DNA of 64,000 bases, taken from positions 1-64,000 of the forward strand of contig JAIXWG010000004.1 of assembly GCA_027482245.1 (NCBI GenBank), read 5' to 3'. Position numbers and translations under genes: made by a program. Positions 26,113 to 35,439 of the stretch are shown piece by piece (within the stretch, counting starts at the first letter, position 1; each line of letters opens with the position of its first letter). A model generated the notes under the pieces. That model searched no databases. It was not told where the DNA came from and worked only from the letters and a program-made list of their open reading frames with translations. This DNA comes from Acetobacteraceae bacterium. Its GTDB lineage: Bacteria; Pseudomonadota; Alphaproteobacteria; Acetobacterales; Acetobacteraceae.

Positions 26113-27131
26113 CCGCCGCCGTGGAAGGCCGCCCGCTGCTGCAGGTGGAGGGGCTGAGCGTCGAGTTCGGCGCCAGGGGCGCGCGCCTGCGCGTGGTGGA
26201 TGAGGTCAGCTTCGACATCCATGCGGGGGAGACGGTCGGCCTCGTCGGTGAATCCGGCTCGGGCAAGTCCATCACCGCGCTGTCGATCCTTCGCCTTGTG
26301 CCGGAACCGCCGAGCCACCTGGCCGGCGGGCGCGTGCTGCTGGATGGCGTGGACCTCACGACCCTGCCGCGCGACCAGCTGCCGGAGATCCGCGGCCGCG
26401 ACATCGCCATGATCTTCCAGGAGCCGATGAGCAGCCTGAACCCGGTGCAGCGCATCGGCGACCAGATCGCGGAGGCGATCCTGCTGCATCAGTCGCTCGA
26501 CGCCGCGGCGCGCCGCGCGCGGGTGCTGGAACTGCTGCGCCTGGTCGGTATCCCCGACCCCGCGCGCCGGATCGACGCCTATCCCCACCAGTTCTCCGGC
26601 GGCATGCGGCAACGTGTGATGATCGCGATGGCGCTGGCCTGCAACCCGCGCCTGCTGATCGCGGACGAGCCGACGACGGCGCTCGACGTCACCATCCAGG
26701 CGCAGGTGCTGGCGCTGTTGCGGAACCTGAAGGCGGAGTTCGGCACCGCGATCCTGCTGATCACGCATGACCTCGGCGTTGTCGCGGAATCCTGCCAGCG
26801 CGTGGTGGTGATGTATGCCGGCCGCGTCGTCGAAAGCGGCCCGGTGCGCGCGATCTTCCGCAACCCGTCCCACCCCTACACGCGCGCCCTGCTGCAATCC
26901 ATCCCGCGGATCGACGAGGAGCGGCGCCGGCTGCACCAGATCCCGGGCAACGTGCCGCCGCCCGGGCCGCTGCGCGCCGGCTGCGCCTTCCACACGCGCT
27001 GCGCGGAACGCCTCGGCCGCTGCGCCACGGACCGCCCGCCGATGGTGCAATTGGGCGATGGGCACCAGGCCGCGTGCTGGCTGCTGGCGGAAAGCGCGGA
27101 GGCCCCGATGGCGCAGGCGGTAGCACCATGA
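26109..27131 (+). CDS. peptide/nickel-type ABC importer ATPase (DppD type)
   Basis: 340 aa. The start is the ATG at 26109 in an ATGA overlap; the longer open frame upstream lies inside the permease gene. Walker A GESGSGKS is near residue 43, the signature [19 protein letters not shown] follows, and Walker B is [13 protein letters not shown]. The C-terminal oligopeptide/dipeptide extension contains the cysteine pattern [20 protein letters not shown], which in relatives binds an iron-sulfur cluster. Confidence 0.93.
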   Translation: MTAAVEGRPLLQVEGLSVEFGARGARLRVVDEVSFDIHAGETVGLVGESGSGKSITALSILRLVPEPPSHLAGGRVLLDGVDLTTLPRDQLPEIRGRDIAMIFQEPMSSLNPVQRIGDQIAEAILLHQSLDAAARRARVLELLRLVGIPDPARRIDAYPHQFSGGMRQRVMIAMALACNPRLLIADEPTTALDVTIQAQVLALLRNLKAEFGTAILLITHDLGVVAESCQRVVVMYAGRVVESGPVRAIFRNPSHPYTRALLQSIPRIDEERRRLHQIPGNVPPPGPLRAGCAFHTRCAERLGRCATDRPPMVQLGDGHQAACWLLAESAEAPMAQAVAP

Positions 27132-28117
27132 GCGCGCTGCTCTCCGTCCGCGACCTCCGCAAGGTCTTCACCGCCCAGTCCGGCTTCGGTCGGGCGGCGA
27201 CGCAGGTGCGCGCCGTCGATGGCGTGTCCTTCGATGTGGAGGCGGGGGAGACGCTGGCGCTGGTCGGTGAATCCGGCTGCGGTAAGTCGACGCTCGGGCG
27301 CCTCATCCTGCAGCTGATCCCGCCGAGCCAGGGCGAGGTGACGTTCGAGGGCGTGGACATCACGCATCTCGGCGCGCGCCCGCTGCGGGAGATGCGGCGG
27401 CGGATGCAGATGGTGTTCCAGGACCCCTTCGGCTCGCTCAGCCCGCGGCGCAGCGTGGCGGATATCGTGGCGGAGCCGATCGATTCCTTCGGCTTGGCGC
27501 CGTCGCGCAAGGCGAGGCGGGAGATGGTGGCCGACCTGCTGCACCAGGTCGGGCTGCCATCGACGGTGATGGACCGCTATCCCCGTCAATTCTCGGGCGG
27601 GCAGCGTCAGCGCATCGGCATCGCGCGCGCCATCGCGGCGGGACCGTCCTTCATCGTGGCGGACGAACCCGTCTCCGCGCTCGACGTCTCGGTGCAGGCG
27701 CAGGTCATCAACCTGATGCAGGACCTGCAGGAAAGCCGCGGCCTCACCTACCTCTTCATCGCGCATGATCTGGCGGTGGTGCGGCACATCGCGACGCGGG
27801 TGGCGGTGATGTATCTTGGCCGCATCGTGGAGATCGGGCCGAAGGCGCGCGTCTATGGCGCGCCGCACCACCCCTATACCCAGGCGCTGCTGTCCGCGGC
27901 GCCGAGCCCCGATCCGGACATCCCGAAGCGCCAGATCATCCTGACCGGCGACGTGCCGAGCCCAAGCAATGCGCCGAGCGGCTGCGCCTTTCACACGCGC
28001 TGCCCGATCGCGGAAGCGCGCTGCCGCACGGAAGCGCCCGAACTCCGCACCGTGGGCGGCGGCCACCAGGCCGCCTGCCACTTCGCGAAGGATCACCCGA
28101 TCCCGGTGGCGCCGTAG
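27128..28117 (+). CDS. peptide/nickel-type ABC importer ATPase (DppF type)
   Basis: 329 aa from the ATG at 27128 (ATGA overlap with the preceding ATPase). Walker [10 protein letters not shown], signature [19 protein letters not shown], Walker [20 protein letters not shown], and a C-terminal cysteine motif [15 protein letters not shown]. Last gene of the rightward operon; its end faces the ThuA gene with only 12 bases between the stops. Confidence 0.93.
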   Translation: MSALLSVRDLRKVFTAQSGFGRAATQVRAVDGVSFDVEAGETLALVGESGCGKSTLGRLILQLIPPSQGEVTFEGVDITHLGARPLREMRRRMQMVFQDPFGSLSPRRSVADIVAEPIDSFGLAPSRKARREMVADLLHQVGLPSTVMDRYPRQFSGGQRQRIGIARAIAAGPSFIVADEPVSALDVSVQAQVINLMQDLQESRGLTYLFIAHDLAVVRHIATRVAVMYLGRIVEIGPKARVYGAPHHPYTQALLSAAPSPDPDIPKRQIILTGDVPSPSNAPSGCAFHTRCPIAEARCRTEAPELRTVGGGHQAACHFAKDHPIPVAP

Positions 28118-28129
28118 CGCCGCCGCGAC

Positions 28130-28777
28130 TCAGTCGCGCGCGGCCCATTTCATGCCGCGGCGGAGGATGGTGCGCATCGACGGCACCTCCAGCTCCGCCG
28201 CCACATGGCCAAGGGAGGAGTAGAAGACGCGCCCCTTGCCGTGGCGGCGCTTCCAGACCACGGGCATGACATGACCCGCGATCCAGTCCGCATGCTCCCC
28301 GGTGAAGGTCGTCGTTGCCAGCACCTCGTTGTTCGGGTCGACATGCATGTAGTACTGCTCCGACCGGTAGGGGAAATCGCTGATCCCCTGCATGATCGGA
28401 TCGTCCGGCTTCGTGATCTGCACGCTGTAGTCGATGATGTTGCCGGGATGCGCGACCCACTGGCCGCCGACCATGAACTGGTACTTCACCTCGTTCCGGA
28501 AGCTGTCGGCCATCTGGCCGTGGAAGCCCGCGAGGCCCGTGCCGGCGCGCACGGCATTCGACAGGCCCTCCACTTCCTCCTTCTCGATGGTGGACATGGT
28601 CACCATGGGGACGATCAGGTTGAAGTCGCCGAGCGCCGGGTCGGTGTAGGCTTCGGTGGTGTTTTCCAGCACCACGTCGAAGCCGTCCTCCATCAGCATC
28701 GCGGCGACAATATCCGCGCATTCCTTGGGCTGGTGGCCGGGCCAGCCGCCCCAGACGATCAGCGCCTGCTTGGTCAT
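28130..28777 (-). CDS. ThuA domain protein
   Basis: 215 aa of the ThuA/trehalose-utilisation family, a class-I-glutamine-amidotransferase-like fold. Visible features are ALIVWGGWPGHQPKECADIVAAML at the N-terminus, GTGLAGFHGQMADSF, and GRVFYSSLGHVAAEL near the end. It lies 15 bp downstream of a Gfo/Idh/MocA gene, the classic pairing for ThuA/ThuB-type keto-sugar metabolism. GGAGGAAGCACC precedes the ATG. Probably involved in oxidised-sugar turnover; the exact reaction is unknown. Confidence 0.87.
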   Translation of the reverse strand: MTKQALIVWGGWPGHQPKECADIVAAMLMEDGFDVVLENTTEAYTDPALGDFNLIVPMVTMSTIEKEEVEGLSNAVRAGTGLAGFHGQMADSFRNEVKYQFMVGGQWVAHPGNIIDYSVQITKPDDPIMQGISDFPYRSEQYYMHVDPNNEVLATTTFTGEHADWIAGHVMPVVWKRRHGKGRVFYSSLGHVAAELEVPSMRTILRRGMKWAARD

Positions 28778-28792
28778 GGTGCTTCCTCCAGT

Positions 28793-29890
28793 TCAGTCGA
28801 GTTCGCCGAGCACGCTGCGCGGGGGCAGGGGTGCCGGGCGCTCGCAGCGGCTTTCGATCGGGATGGTCCGGCCTTCGTCGCTGGAACGCCCGAAGGCCTC
28901 CATGATCTCCAGCACATGGTAGGCGACGTCGCCGTTGCAGCGATGCGGGCGGCCGGTGCGGATGGCGCGCGCCATGTCCGCCAGGCCGAGGATGCGGAAA
29001 TTGCCATCCGCGAAACCGTGGGAGAGCGGCATGTCCGCCCAGGGCTCCCGCCGCTTCGCCAGCGACACGGTGCCGCCGAAGCGGTTGGGATCGGGGACGA
29101 CGATCGTGCCCTCCGTCCCGTAGATCTCCATGTTGCCGTGGCGGTGCTGCCAGACGTCGAAGCTGGTGGTGACCGCGATGACGGCGCCGTTGACGAAGTG
29201 CAGCAGCCCCGTGACATGGGTCGGTGTCTCGACCTTGATCACCTCGCCGGTCTTGGGCCCGCTGCCGACGGTGCGTTCGGCGAAGCCGCTGGTGGTGGCG
29301 CCGGTGACGCGGGCGACGGGGCCCAGCAGGTTGACGAGGTTCGTGAGGTAGTAGGGCCCCATGTCGAACATCGGGCCGCCACCCGGCGCGTAGTAGAAGG
29401 CCGGGTCGGGGTGCCAATGCTCATGCCCGTGGTTCAGCATGAAGGCGGTGCCCGACAACGGCGTGCCGATGGCGCCGTCATCGATCAGCTTGCGCGCGGT
29501 CTGGTGCGCGCCGCCGAGGAAGGTGTCGGGCGCGCTGCCGACGCGAAGCCCCGCCTTGGCCGCGGCCTCCAGCAGCGTGCGGCCTTCCGCGGTGGAGGTC
29601 GCGAGCGGCTTTTCGGTATGCACATGCTTGCCCGCGCGGATGGCGGCGAGGGCGACGGGCACGTGGGCCTGGGGCGTGGTGAGGTTCAGCACCACCTCGA
29701 TCGCGGGATCGGCCAGCAGCGCCTCCACCGTGGTGGCGCGCAGGTTGAACTCGGCCGCGCGGCGTTGCGCCTGCTCGGCATTCATGTCGGCGCAGCACGT
29801 GATGGCGATCTCGCGAAACATCGGCGCGGCGCGCAGATAGGCGGCGCTGATGTTGCCGCAGCCGATCAGGCCGACGGTCACGGGTTTCAT
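28793..29890 (-). CDS. Gfo/Idh/MocA-family oxidoreductase
   Basis: 365 aa. N-terminal Rossmann motif VGLIGCGNISAAYLRAAP and the family-typical HTEKPLATSTAEG with the catalytic lysine of the EKP motif, then the C-terminal sheet domain (GGGPMFDMGPYYLTNLVNLLGP). The start is set at 29890 because GGAGGA lies eight bases upstream; an in-frame start at 29971 would add 27 unlike residues. NAD(P)-dependent sugar or inositol dehydrogenase, with the ThuA gene immediately downstream. Confidence 0.88.
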   Translation of the reverse strand: MKPVTVGLIGCGNISAAYLRAAPMFREIAITCCADMNAEQAQRRAAEFNLRATTVEALLADPAIEVVLNLTTPQAHVPVALAAIRAGKHVHTEKPLATSTAEGRTLLEAAAKAGLRVGSAPDTFLGGAHQTARKLIDDGAIGTPLSGTAFMLNHGHEHWHPDPAFYYAPGGGPMFDMGPYYLTNLVNLLGPVARVTGATTSGFAERTVGSGPKTGEVIKVETPTHVTGLLHFVNGAVIAVTTSFDVWQHRHGNMEIYGTEGTIVVPDPNRFGGTVSLAKRREPWADMPLSHGFADGNFRILGLADMARAIRTGRPHRCNGDVAYHVLEIMEAFGRSSDEGRTIPIESRCERPAPLPPRSVLGELD

Positions 29891-29912
29891 GGCTTGTGTC
29901 CTCCATGCCCCG

Positions 29913-31115
29913 TCATGTCGTGGCATTCCACGGGGCTTCGTAGATACGGCGGAGCATGATGGTGGCCGCACCCCGCGCCCACATCTCGTCGCCCCAGCTG
30001 TGGAACAGGATCTCCGTCCCTTCCTTCAGCGTCGGCAGCATGTTCTCCGCCACCGCTTGCAGCAGGGGCTCCCGCAGCAGCGCGCCGGCGCGGAGGCCTT
30101 CGCCGGTCAGGATGACGCGCGGCGGGTTGAGAAGGTTCACGAGGTTCGCGACGGTGATGCCGATGGCGGTGCCGGCGCCGCGGAACAGTGCGGCGGCCGC
30201 TTCCTCCCCGCCCATCGCGCGCTGCACCAGGCCCTCGATCCGGTCCGGCGAATCGTCGCCCTGCGGCAGCAGTCCCGCTTCCTCCGCCATGCGCAGCAGG
30301 CCCCAGTCGGAGGCATAGGCATCGAGGCAGCCGCGCAGCCCGCAGCGGCAGGGCAGGCCGCCAGGGACGACCTTGGTGTGGCCGAGTGCCGGGCCGATGC
30401 CATGCGCGCCGCGATAGAGCCGGCCATCGACGATGAGGCCGAGGCCGATCGTGTTCTCCACGGTGACGACGGCAAAGGCCGTCTGGTCCCGCCCCAGGCC
30501 GAACCAATGTTCGGCGACGGCGACCAGGTTCGCGTCATTCTCCAGCAGCACCGGCACGCCGAGGCGGCGGGAGACGGCGGCGGCGAAGGGGGCAGGGGCG
30601 CCGCCGAGCACGGGGCTCCAGTGGGAGATCCCGTCCATGCCGTCGATCACGCCGGGCAGGCCGACGCCGACGCCGCTGATGCGGTCCATGGCGAGGCCCG
30701 CATCGGCCACGCAGCGGCGCACGCCATCCTCCACCAAATCCGCGACGACGTCGGGCGACTGACGCGCGACGCGGATGGGCAGCACCAGGCTGCTCAGGCT
30801 GCCGCCGCGCGCATCGGTGACGGCGATGCCGATGCGGAAGGCCGTGAGCTTCACGCCGACGACGGTGTAGGCGGCGGGGTTGAGGCCGAGCAGCACGCGC
30901 GGGCGGCCGCGCACGGCATCGCCGCCGGGGGCGAGGTGATGGATGTCGATGAGCCCTTCCTCCATCAGCTGTGCGGTGATGGCGGAGACGGAGGCGGGGC
31001 TGAGTTCGGTGCGGGCGGCGATCTCGACGCGGGCGATCGGGCCATCGCGGCGGATGGTGTCGATCACGTGGTAGCGGTTGATCGCCCGCATGAGCTCCGG
31101 ATCGGCCGTTTTCAT
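29913..31115 (-). CDS. ROK-family transcriptional regulator
   Basis: 400 aa. The N-terminal winged helix (NRYHVIDTIRRDGPIARVEIAARTELSPASVSAITAQL) is followed by a sugar-kinase-like ROK domain. The zinc-binding motif is CRCGLRGCLDAYAS. The ATP-binding DxGxT-type loop is not intact, as is usual for XylR/NagC-type repressors. A further in-frame start at 31172 would add 19 residues. It is divergent from the xylose-type ABC/xylBA operon, which makes it the probable xylose-responsive repressor, and also upstream of the Gfo/Idh and ThuA genes it may co-regulate. Confidence 0.87.
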   Translation of the reverse strand: MKTADPELMRAINRYHVIDTIRRDGPIARVEIAARTELSPASVSAITAQLMEEGLIDIHHLAPGGDAVRGRPRVLLGLNPAAYTVVGVKLTAFRIGIAVTDARGGSLSSLVLPIRVARQSPDVVADLVEDGVRRCVADAGLAMDRISGVGVGLPGVIDGMDGISHWSPVLGGAPAPFAAAVSRRLGVPVLLENDANLVAVAEHWFGLGRDQTAFAVVTVENTIGLGLIVDGRLYRGAHGIGPALGHTKVVPGGLPCRCGLRGCLDAYASDWGLLRMAEEAGLLPQGDDSPDRIEGLVQRAMGGEEAAAALFRGAGTAIGITVANLVNLLNPPRVILTGEGLRAGALLREPLLQAVAENMLPTLKEGTEILFHSWGDEMWARGAATIMLRRIYEAPWNATT

Positions 31116-31232
31116 GCGGAATTCGTGTTCCCCCTGCCGCCGAGGATCGGGCGGGGTGGCCGGGATGGTCAAGGTGTTTAATCAGGCGACCAAAAAAAAG
31201 AAGCGATCGCGCCGTCGGGACGCAGATGATGG

Positions 31233-31262
31233 TTGACGTCGTCGCGCGCCGATCGTCATGTT
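31233..31262 (+). promoter_or_regulatory. candidate promoter of the xylose-type operon
   Basis: TTGACG at 31233-31238 with CATGTT at 31257-31262 (18-bp spacer) in the gap between the ROK gene and the sugar-binding-protein gene. The -35 is good and the -10 poor. An A8 tract lies upstream at about 31192-31199. No clear palindrome for the ROK repressor was seen. Confidence 0.3.
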
Positions 31263-31313
31263 TGTATGGAGTCTGAAATAACGACGCGCCCCAACGGCGC
31301 CATGGAGGAAACG

Positions 31314-32576
31314 ATGCGTATGTGGCTGCGCTCGGCCGTCCTATGCACGGCGCTGATGGTCTCCTCGCTACCCGCCCTCGCCCAGACCACCATCCGATGG
31401 TTCATCTCGGAGAACACCGCCGAGACCACCGCCTGGCAGCGCGACGTCGCGAGACGCTACCAGGAGGCCAACCCGAATGTCCGCTTCAATATCGAGGTGA
31501 TGTCGGGCGAGCCCTACAAGGCGAAGCTGACGACGTCGCTGCAGTCCAACGACCGGCCGCACCTGATCTACACCTGGGGCGGCGGTGTCATGTTCGCGCA
31601 GGCCGAGGCCGGGCTGCTGCAGGACATCACGGACCGCATCCGCGGCCCCTGGGCGGACAGCCTGAACCAGGGCGCGGTGGAGGCGCTGAGCTATCGTGGC
31701 CGCGTCTATGGCGCGCCGTCGCACCAGACGATGGTGGCGCTGTTCTACAACCGCCGCCTGCTGGCCCAGGCCGGCGTGGAGCCCGAAAGCCTGCGGACCT
31801 GGGACGGGATGCTGGAAGCCGTGCGCAAGCTGCGCGCGGCCGGCATCCAGCCCTTCAGCGCCGGTGGCTCCGACAAGTGGCCGCTGAACATGATCTGGGC
31901 GAGCCTGTCGCTGCGCGTCGGCGGCCGCCAGGCCTTCGAGGCTGCGCTGGCCCGCACCGGACAGGGCTTCAACGGCCCCGAGTTCCTGCGTGCCAGCGAG
32001 CTGTTCAAGCAGCTGATCGACCTGCAGCCCTTCCAGCGCGGCTTCCTCGGCGACACCGCGCCGCAGGCGGCCGGGCAGTTCGGCGATGGCCGCGTGGCGC
32101 TGCAGGTGATGGGCAACTGGTTCGTCAACACGCAGCGGACGCAGAGCGCCAGCCAGCAGGGCGTGGCGGATGCCGATTTCGGCTGGCTGCCCTTCCCGGA
32201 AGTGCCGGGCGGCCGCGCGGCTTCCAACGACGTGGTCGGCGGCGTGAACGGCTTCCTGGTGACGCGCGGCGCACCGCCGGAAGCGGTGGACTTCCTCCGC
32301 TTCTACACCAGCCCCGCCATCCAGCGTGAGGCGGCGGAACGCGGCTTCTTCATCCCGGCATCGCGTGGTGCCGGCGAGGCGCTGCAGAACCGCACGCTGC
32401 GGGAGATCGCGGGCTACCTCTCCCGTGCCGCCTATGTGCAGAACTTCTACGACCAGATGCTTGGCCCGTCGGTCGGCCGCGTCGCCAACGACACCTCCGC
32501 CGACCTGGCCGTGGGCCGGATCACGCCGCGCCAGGTCGGGCGGCTGATCCAGGACGCCTGGGAACTGGAGCGGTAA
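31314..32576 (+). CDS. sugar ABC importer substrate-binding protein (family 1)
   Basis: 420 aa from the ATG at 31314, just after GGAGGAAACG. The signal peptide MRMWLRSAVLCTALMVSSLPALA is cut near residue 23. The mature protein has family-1 features: TIRWFISENTAE, NRRLLAQAGVEPESLRTWDGML, GNWFVN, and a C-terminal FLRFYTSPAIQREAAERGFFIPAS. It captures a sugar, probably xylose or a xyloside given the downstream xylA and xylB, for the two permeases that follow. Confidence 0.9.
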   Translation: MRMWLRSAVLCTALMVSSLPALAQTTIRWFISENTAETTAWQRDVARRYQEANPNVRFNIEVMSGEPYKAKLTTSLQSNDRPHLIYTWGGGVMFAQAEAGLLQDITDRIRGPWADSLNQGAVEALSYRGRVYGAPSHQTMVALFYNRRLLAQAGVEPESLRTWDGMLEAVRKLRAAGIQPFSAGGSDKWPLNMIWASLSLRVGGRQAFEAALARTGQGFNGPEFLRASELFKQLIDLQPFQRGFLGDTAPQAAGQFGDGRVALQVMGNWFVNTQRTQSASQQGVADADFGWLPFPEVPGGRAASNDVVGGVNGFLVTRGAPPEAVDFLRFYTSPAIQREAAERGFFIPASRGAGEALQNRTLREIAGYLSRAAYVQNFYDQMLGPSVGRVANDTSADLAVGRITPRQVGRLIQDAWELER

Positions 32577-32591
32577 GGGGGAGGCGCGATC

Positions 32592-33530
32592 GTGAGCGGC
32601 GCAAGCACCCTGCCGGCCACCGCCGCGATCGTCAGCGCCGACCGCCGTCGGGGACGGCGGCGGGCGGCGCTGTCCCGCACCGCGACGGCGGGCGGCTTCC
32701 TGCTGCCCGCCACGCTGCTCTTCACGCTCTTCGTCGTGCTGCCGGTGGTGGAGGCCGCCTGGTACAGCTTCTACCGCTGGAACGGCTATGGCACGCCGAC
32801 GAACTGGGTGGGCTGGCGGAACTACGAATTGCTGTTCAGCAACGCGGTCTTCGCCTCTGCCGCCACCAACACCATGCTGGTGGTCGCGATCTCCCTGTTG
32901 CTGCAATTGCCGCTCGCGCTCTGGCTGGCGATGCTGGTGGCGCGGGGTGGGCGGAGCAGCACGATCTTCCGCACCATCTTCTTCCTGCCCTATGTGCTGG
33001 GGGAGGTCGCGGCCGGCCTGATCTGGCGCTTCATCTTCGATGGCAATGTCGGCCTGATCGCCGCCGCGGCGCGGGCGATGGGGTTCGAGCCGCCCTTCCT
33101 GCTCGCGGATCCGGACCTCGCCATCTACACGATCCTCGCCGTCGTGGTCTGGAAGTATTTCGGATTCCACATGATGATCTATGTCGCGGGGCTGCAGGAC
33201 ATCCCGCGGGAGCTGCGGGAGGCCGCGGCGATCGATGGCGCGTCGCGCTGGCAGTCCTTCCGCTACATCATCCTGCCCATGCTGTGGCCGGCGATCCGCA
33301 TCTCCATCTTCTTCTCCGTTGTGGGCTCGCTGCAGCTCTTTGACGTGGTGATGCCGCTGACCGGCGGCGGGCCGTCCAACGCCACGCATACCGTGGTCAG
33401 CTTCCAGTACACCTTCGGCATCACGCGCATGAACATCGGCTTCGGCAGCGCGGTCGGCGTGGTGCTCTTCCTGGTCTGCGTCGGCTTCACCCTGATCTAC
33501 CGGCGCTTCGTGCTGCGGGAGCGTGACTGA
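32592..33530 (+). CDS. sugar ABC importer permease (MalF/UgpA type)
   Basis: 312 aa starting at GTG, with GGGGGAGGCG about seven bases upstream. Six helices, the first near 35-60 (FLLPATLLFTLFVVLPVVEAAW). The cytoplasmic EAA motif is LREAAAIDGASRWQSFRYIILPML, which contacts the ATPase. It overlaps the next permease by one base. Confidence 0.92.
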   Translation: MSGASTLPATAAIVSADRRRGRRRAALSRTATAGGFLLPATLLFTLFVVLPVVEAAWYSFYRWNGYGTPTNWVGWRNYELLFSNAVFASAATNTMLVVAISLLLQLPLALWLAMLVARGGRSSTIFRTIFFLPYVLGEVAAGLIWRFIFDGNVGLIAAAARAMGFEPPFLLADPDLAIYTILAVVVWKYFGFHMMIYVAGLQDIPRELREAAAIDGASRWQSFRYIILPMLWPAIRISIFFSVVGSLQLFDVVMPLTGGGPSNATHTVVSFQYTFGITRMNIGFGSAVGVVLFLVCVGFTLIYRRFVLRERD

Positions 33531-34351
33531 TGCGCGATGAATCGCCGCTGCTGCGCTATCTCTCGCTGCTGCTGGTCGCGGGCTTCGTGCTGGTGCCCCT
33601 CGTCACGGTCGCGATCGGCGGCTTCAAGACGATGGGTGAGTTGCGGGTGAATCCCTTCGGCCTGCCGGAGGCCTGGTTCCCCGACAACTACCTCTCCTCG
33701 CTCTTCAGCAAGCGGCTCTGGCTCTCGCTCGGCAATTCGGTGCTGCTGGCGCTGGGGACGGTGGTGCTGACGCTCATCGTCTCCACCATGGCAGCCTTCG
33801 CCTTCGCGCAGATCCATTTCCTCGGCAAGAAGATGCTGTTCTCCTACTTCCTGATGGGGCTGCTCTTCCCGGCCGCGACGGCGATCCTGCCGCTGTTCAT
33901 CCGCGTGCGGAACCTCGGCCTGCTGGACACCTATTGGGGCGTGATCCTGCCGCAGACCGCCTTCGGGCTCGGCATGGCGATCCTGCTGCTCTGGGGCTTC
34001 TTCCGGCAGCTGCCGGAAGCGCTGTGGGATGCCGCAACCATCGATGGCTGCGGCTATGCGCGCTTCCTGTGGCATGTGGTGCTGCCGCTGTCGCGGCCGA
34101 TCCTGGCGACGGTCGCGGTCTTCTCCCTGGTGCATAGCTGGAACAGCTACCTGCTGCCGCTGACGCTGCTGAACTCGTCCAGCTCCTACCCCTGGACGCT
34201 GACCATCATGGACTTCGCCGGCGAATACTCGACCGACTGGCCCATGATCCTGGCCTTCATCACGCTGACGCTCGTCCCCGCCGTGATCTTCTTCCTGGTT
34301 GCCCAGAAGCAGATCGTGGCCGGGCTGACGAGCGGCGCCGTCAAGGGCTGA
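33530..34351 (+). CDS. sugar ABC importer permease (MalG/UgpE type)
   Basis: 273 aa, six helices, EAA motif LPEALWDAATIDGCGYARFLWHVVLP. It pairs with the preceding permease. No ABC ATPase follows; the next genes are enzymes, so the transporter must borrow a shared ATPase encoded elsewhere. Confidence 0.92.
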   Translation: MRDESPLLRYLSLLLVAGFVLVPLVTVAIGGFKTMGELRVNPFGLPEAWFPDNYLSSLFSKRLWLSLGNSVLLALGTVVLTLIVSTMAAFAFAQIHFLGKKMLFSYFLMGLLFPAATAILPLFIRVRNLGLLDTYWGVILPQTAFGLGMAILLLWGFFRQLPEALWDAATIDGCGYARFLWHVVLPLSRPILATVAVFSLVHSWNSYLLPLTLLNSSSSYPWTLTIMDFAGEYSTDWPMILAFITLTLVPAVIFFLVAQKQIVAGLTSGAVKG

Positions 34352-34382
34352 CGCCCGACAAGAGACCGGAGGAAACAACGAC

Positions 34383-35438
34383 ATGCGGACCATCAAGGGC
34401 CCTGCCATCTTCCTCGCCCAGTTCGCGGGCGATGCCGAACCCTACAACAGCCTGCCCGGCCTGGCGCGCTGGGCCGCGGGCCATGGCTACAAGGGCGTGC
34501 AGATCCCGTCCTGGGATGCGCGGCTGTTCGACCTGGCGAAGGCGGCGGAAAGCCGTGGCTATTGCGAGGAGGTGCTGGGCATCCTGAGCCAGCACGGCCT
34601 GGCGCTGACGGAGCTTTCCACGCATCTCCAGGGCCAGCTGGTCGCCGTGCATCCCGCCTATGATTTGGCCTTCGACGGCTTTGCGGCGCCGGAGGTGCGG
34701 GGCAGGCCACAGGCGCGCCAGGCCTGGGCGGTGGAGCAGATGAAGCTGGCGGCACGGGCGTCGCGCAACCTCGGCCTGACGGCGCATGCCACCTTCTCCG
34801 GCGCGCTCGCCTGGCCCTTCATCTATCCCTGGCCGCAGCGACCGGCGGGGCTGGTGGAGACGGCCTTCGACGAACTCGCGGCGCGCTGGCGCCCCATCCT
34901 CGATGCCTTCGACGAAGCTGGCGTCGATGTCTGCTACGAGATCCATCCGGGCGAGGACCTGCACGACGGCGCGAGCTTCGAGATGTTCCTGGAGCGCGTG
35001 GGCAATCACCCCCGCTGCAACATCCTGTACGACCCGAGCCACTTCGTGCTGCAGCAGCTCGACTACCTCGACTACATCGACATCTACCACCAGCGCATCC
35101 GCGCCTTCCACGCGAAGGATGCGGAGTTCAACCCGACCGGGCGGCAGGGCGTCTATGGTGGCTTCCAGCCCTGGGCGAAGCGCGCGGGGCGCTTCCGGTC
35201 GCTGGGTGACGGTCAGGTGGATTTCGGCGCGATCTTCTCCAAGCTCTCGCAATACGGCTATGACGGCTGGGCCGTGCTGGAATGGGAATGCTGCATCAAG
35301 GACAGCGAACAGGGCGCCGCGGAAGGCGCGCCCTTCATCGCCAACCACATCATCCAGGTGGCGTCGCGCGCCTTCGACGATTTCGCGGCCAGCGGCGTGG
35401 ACATGGACACGAACCGCAAGCTGCTGGGGATCGGCTGA
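34383..35438 (+). CDS. sugar phosphate isomerase/epimerase family TIM barrel
   Basis: 351 aa AP-endonuclease-2-like barrel. Metal-site residues of the fold are visible: the E in DVCYEIHPGEDL, the D and H in NILYDPSHFVLQQL, the H in IRAFHAKDAEF, and the E in GWAVLEWECC. GGAGG lies six to ten bases before the ATG. The family isomerises or epimerises keto-sugars, inosose or hydroxypyruvate. With the neighbouring Gfo/Idh gene it may process an oxidised sugar before entry into the xylose pathway. Confidence 0.87.
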   Translation: MRTIKGPAIFLAQFAGDAEPYNSLPGLARWAAGHGYKGVQIPSWDARLFDLAKAAESRGYCEEVLGILSQHGLALTELSTHLQGQLVAVHPAYDLAFDGFAAPEVRGRPQARQAWAVEQMKLAARASRNLGLTAHATFSGALAWPFIYPWPQRPAGLVETAFDELAARWRPILDAFDEAGVDVCYEIHPGEDLHDGASFEMFLERVGNHPRCNILYDPSHFVLQQLDYLDYIDIYHQRIRAFHAKDAEFNPTGRQGVYGGFQPWAKRAGRFRSLGDGQVDFGAIFSKLSQYGYDGWAVLEWECCIKDSEQGAAEGAPFIANHIIQVASRAFDDFAASGVDMDTNRKLLGIG

Positions 35439-35439
35439 G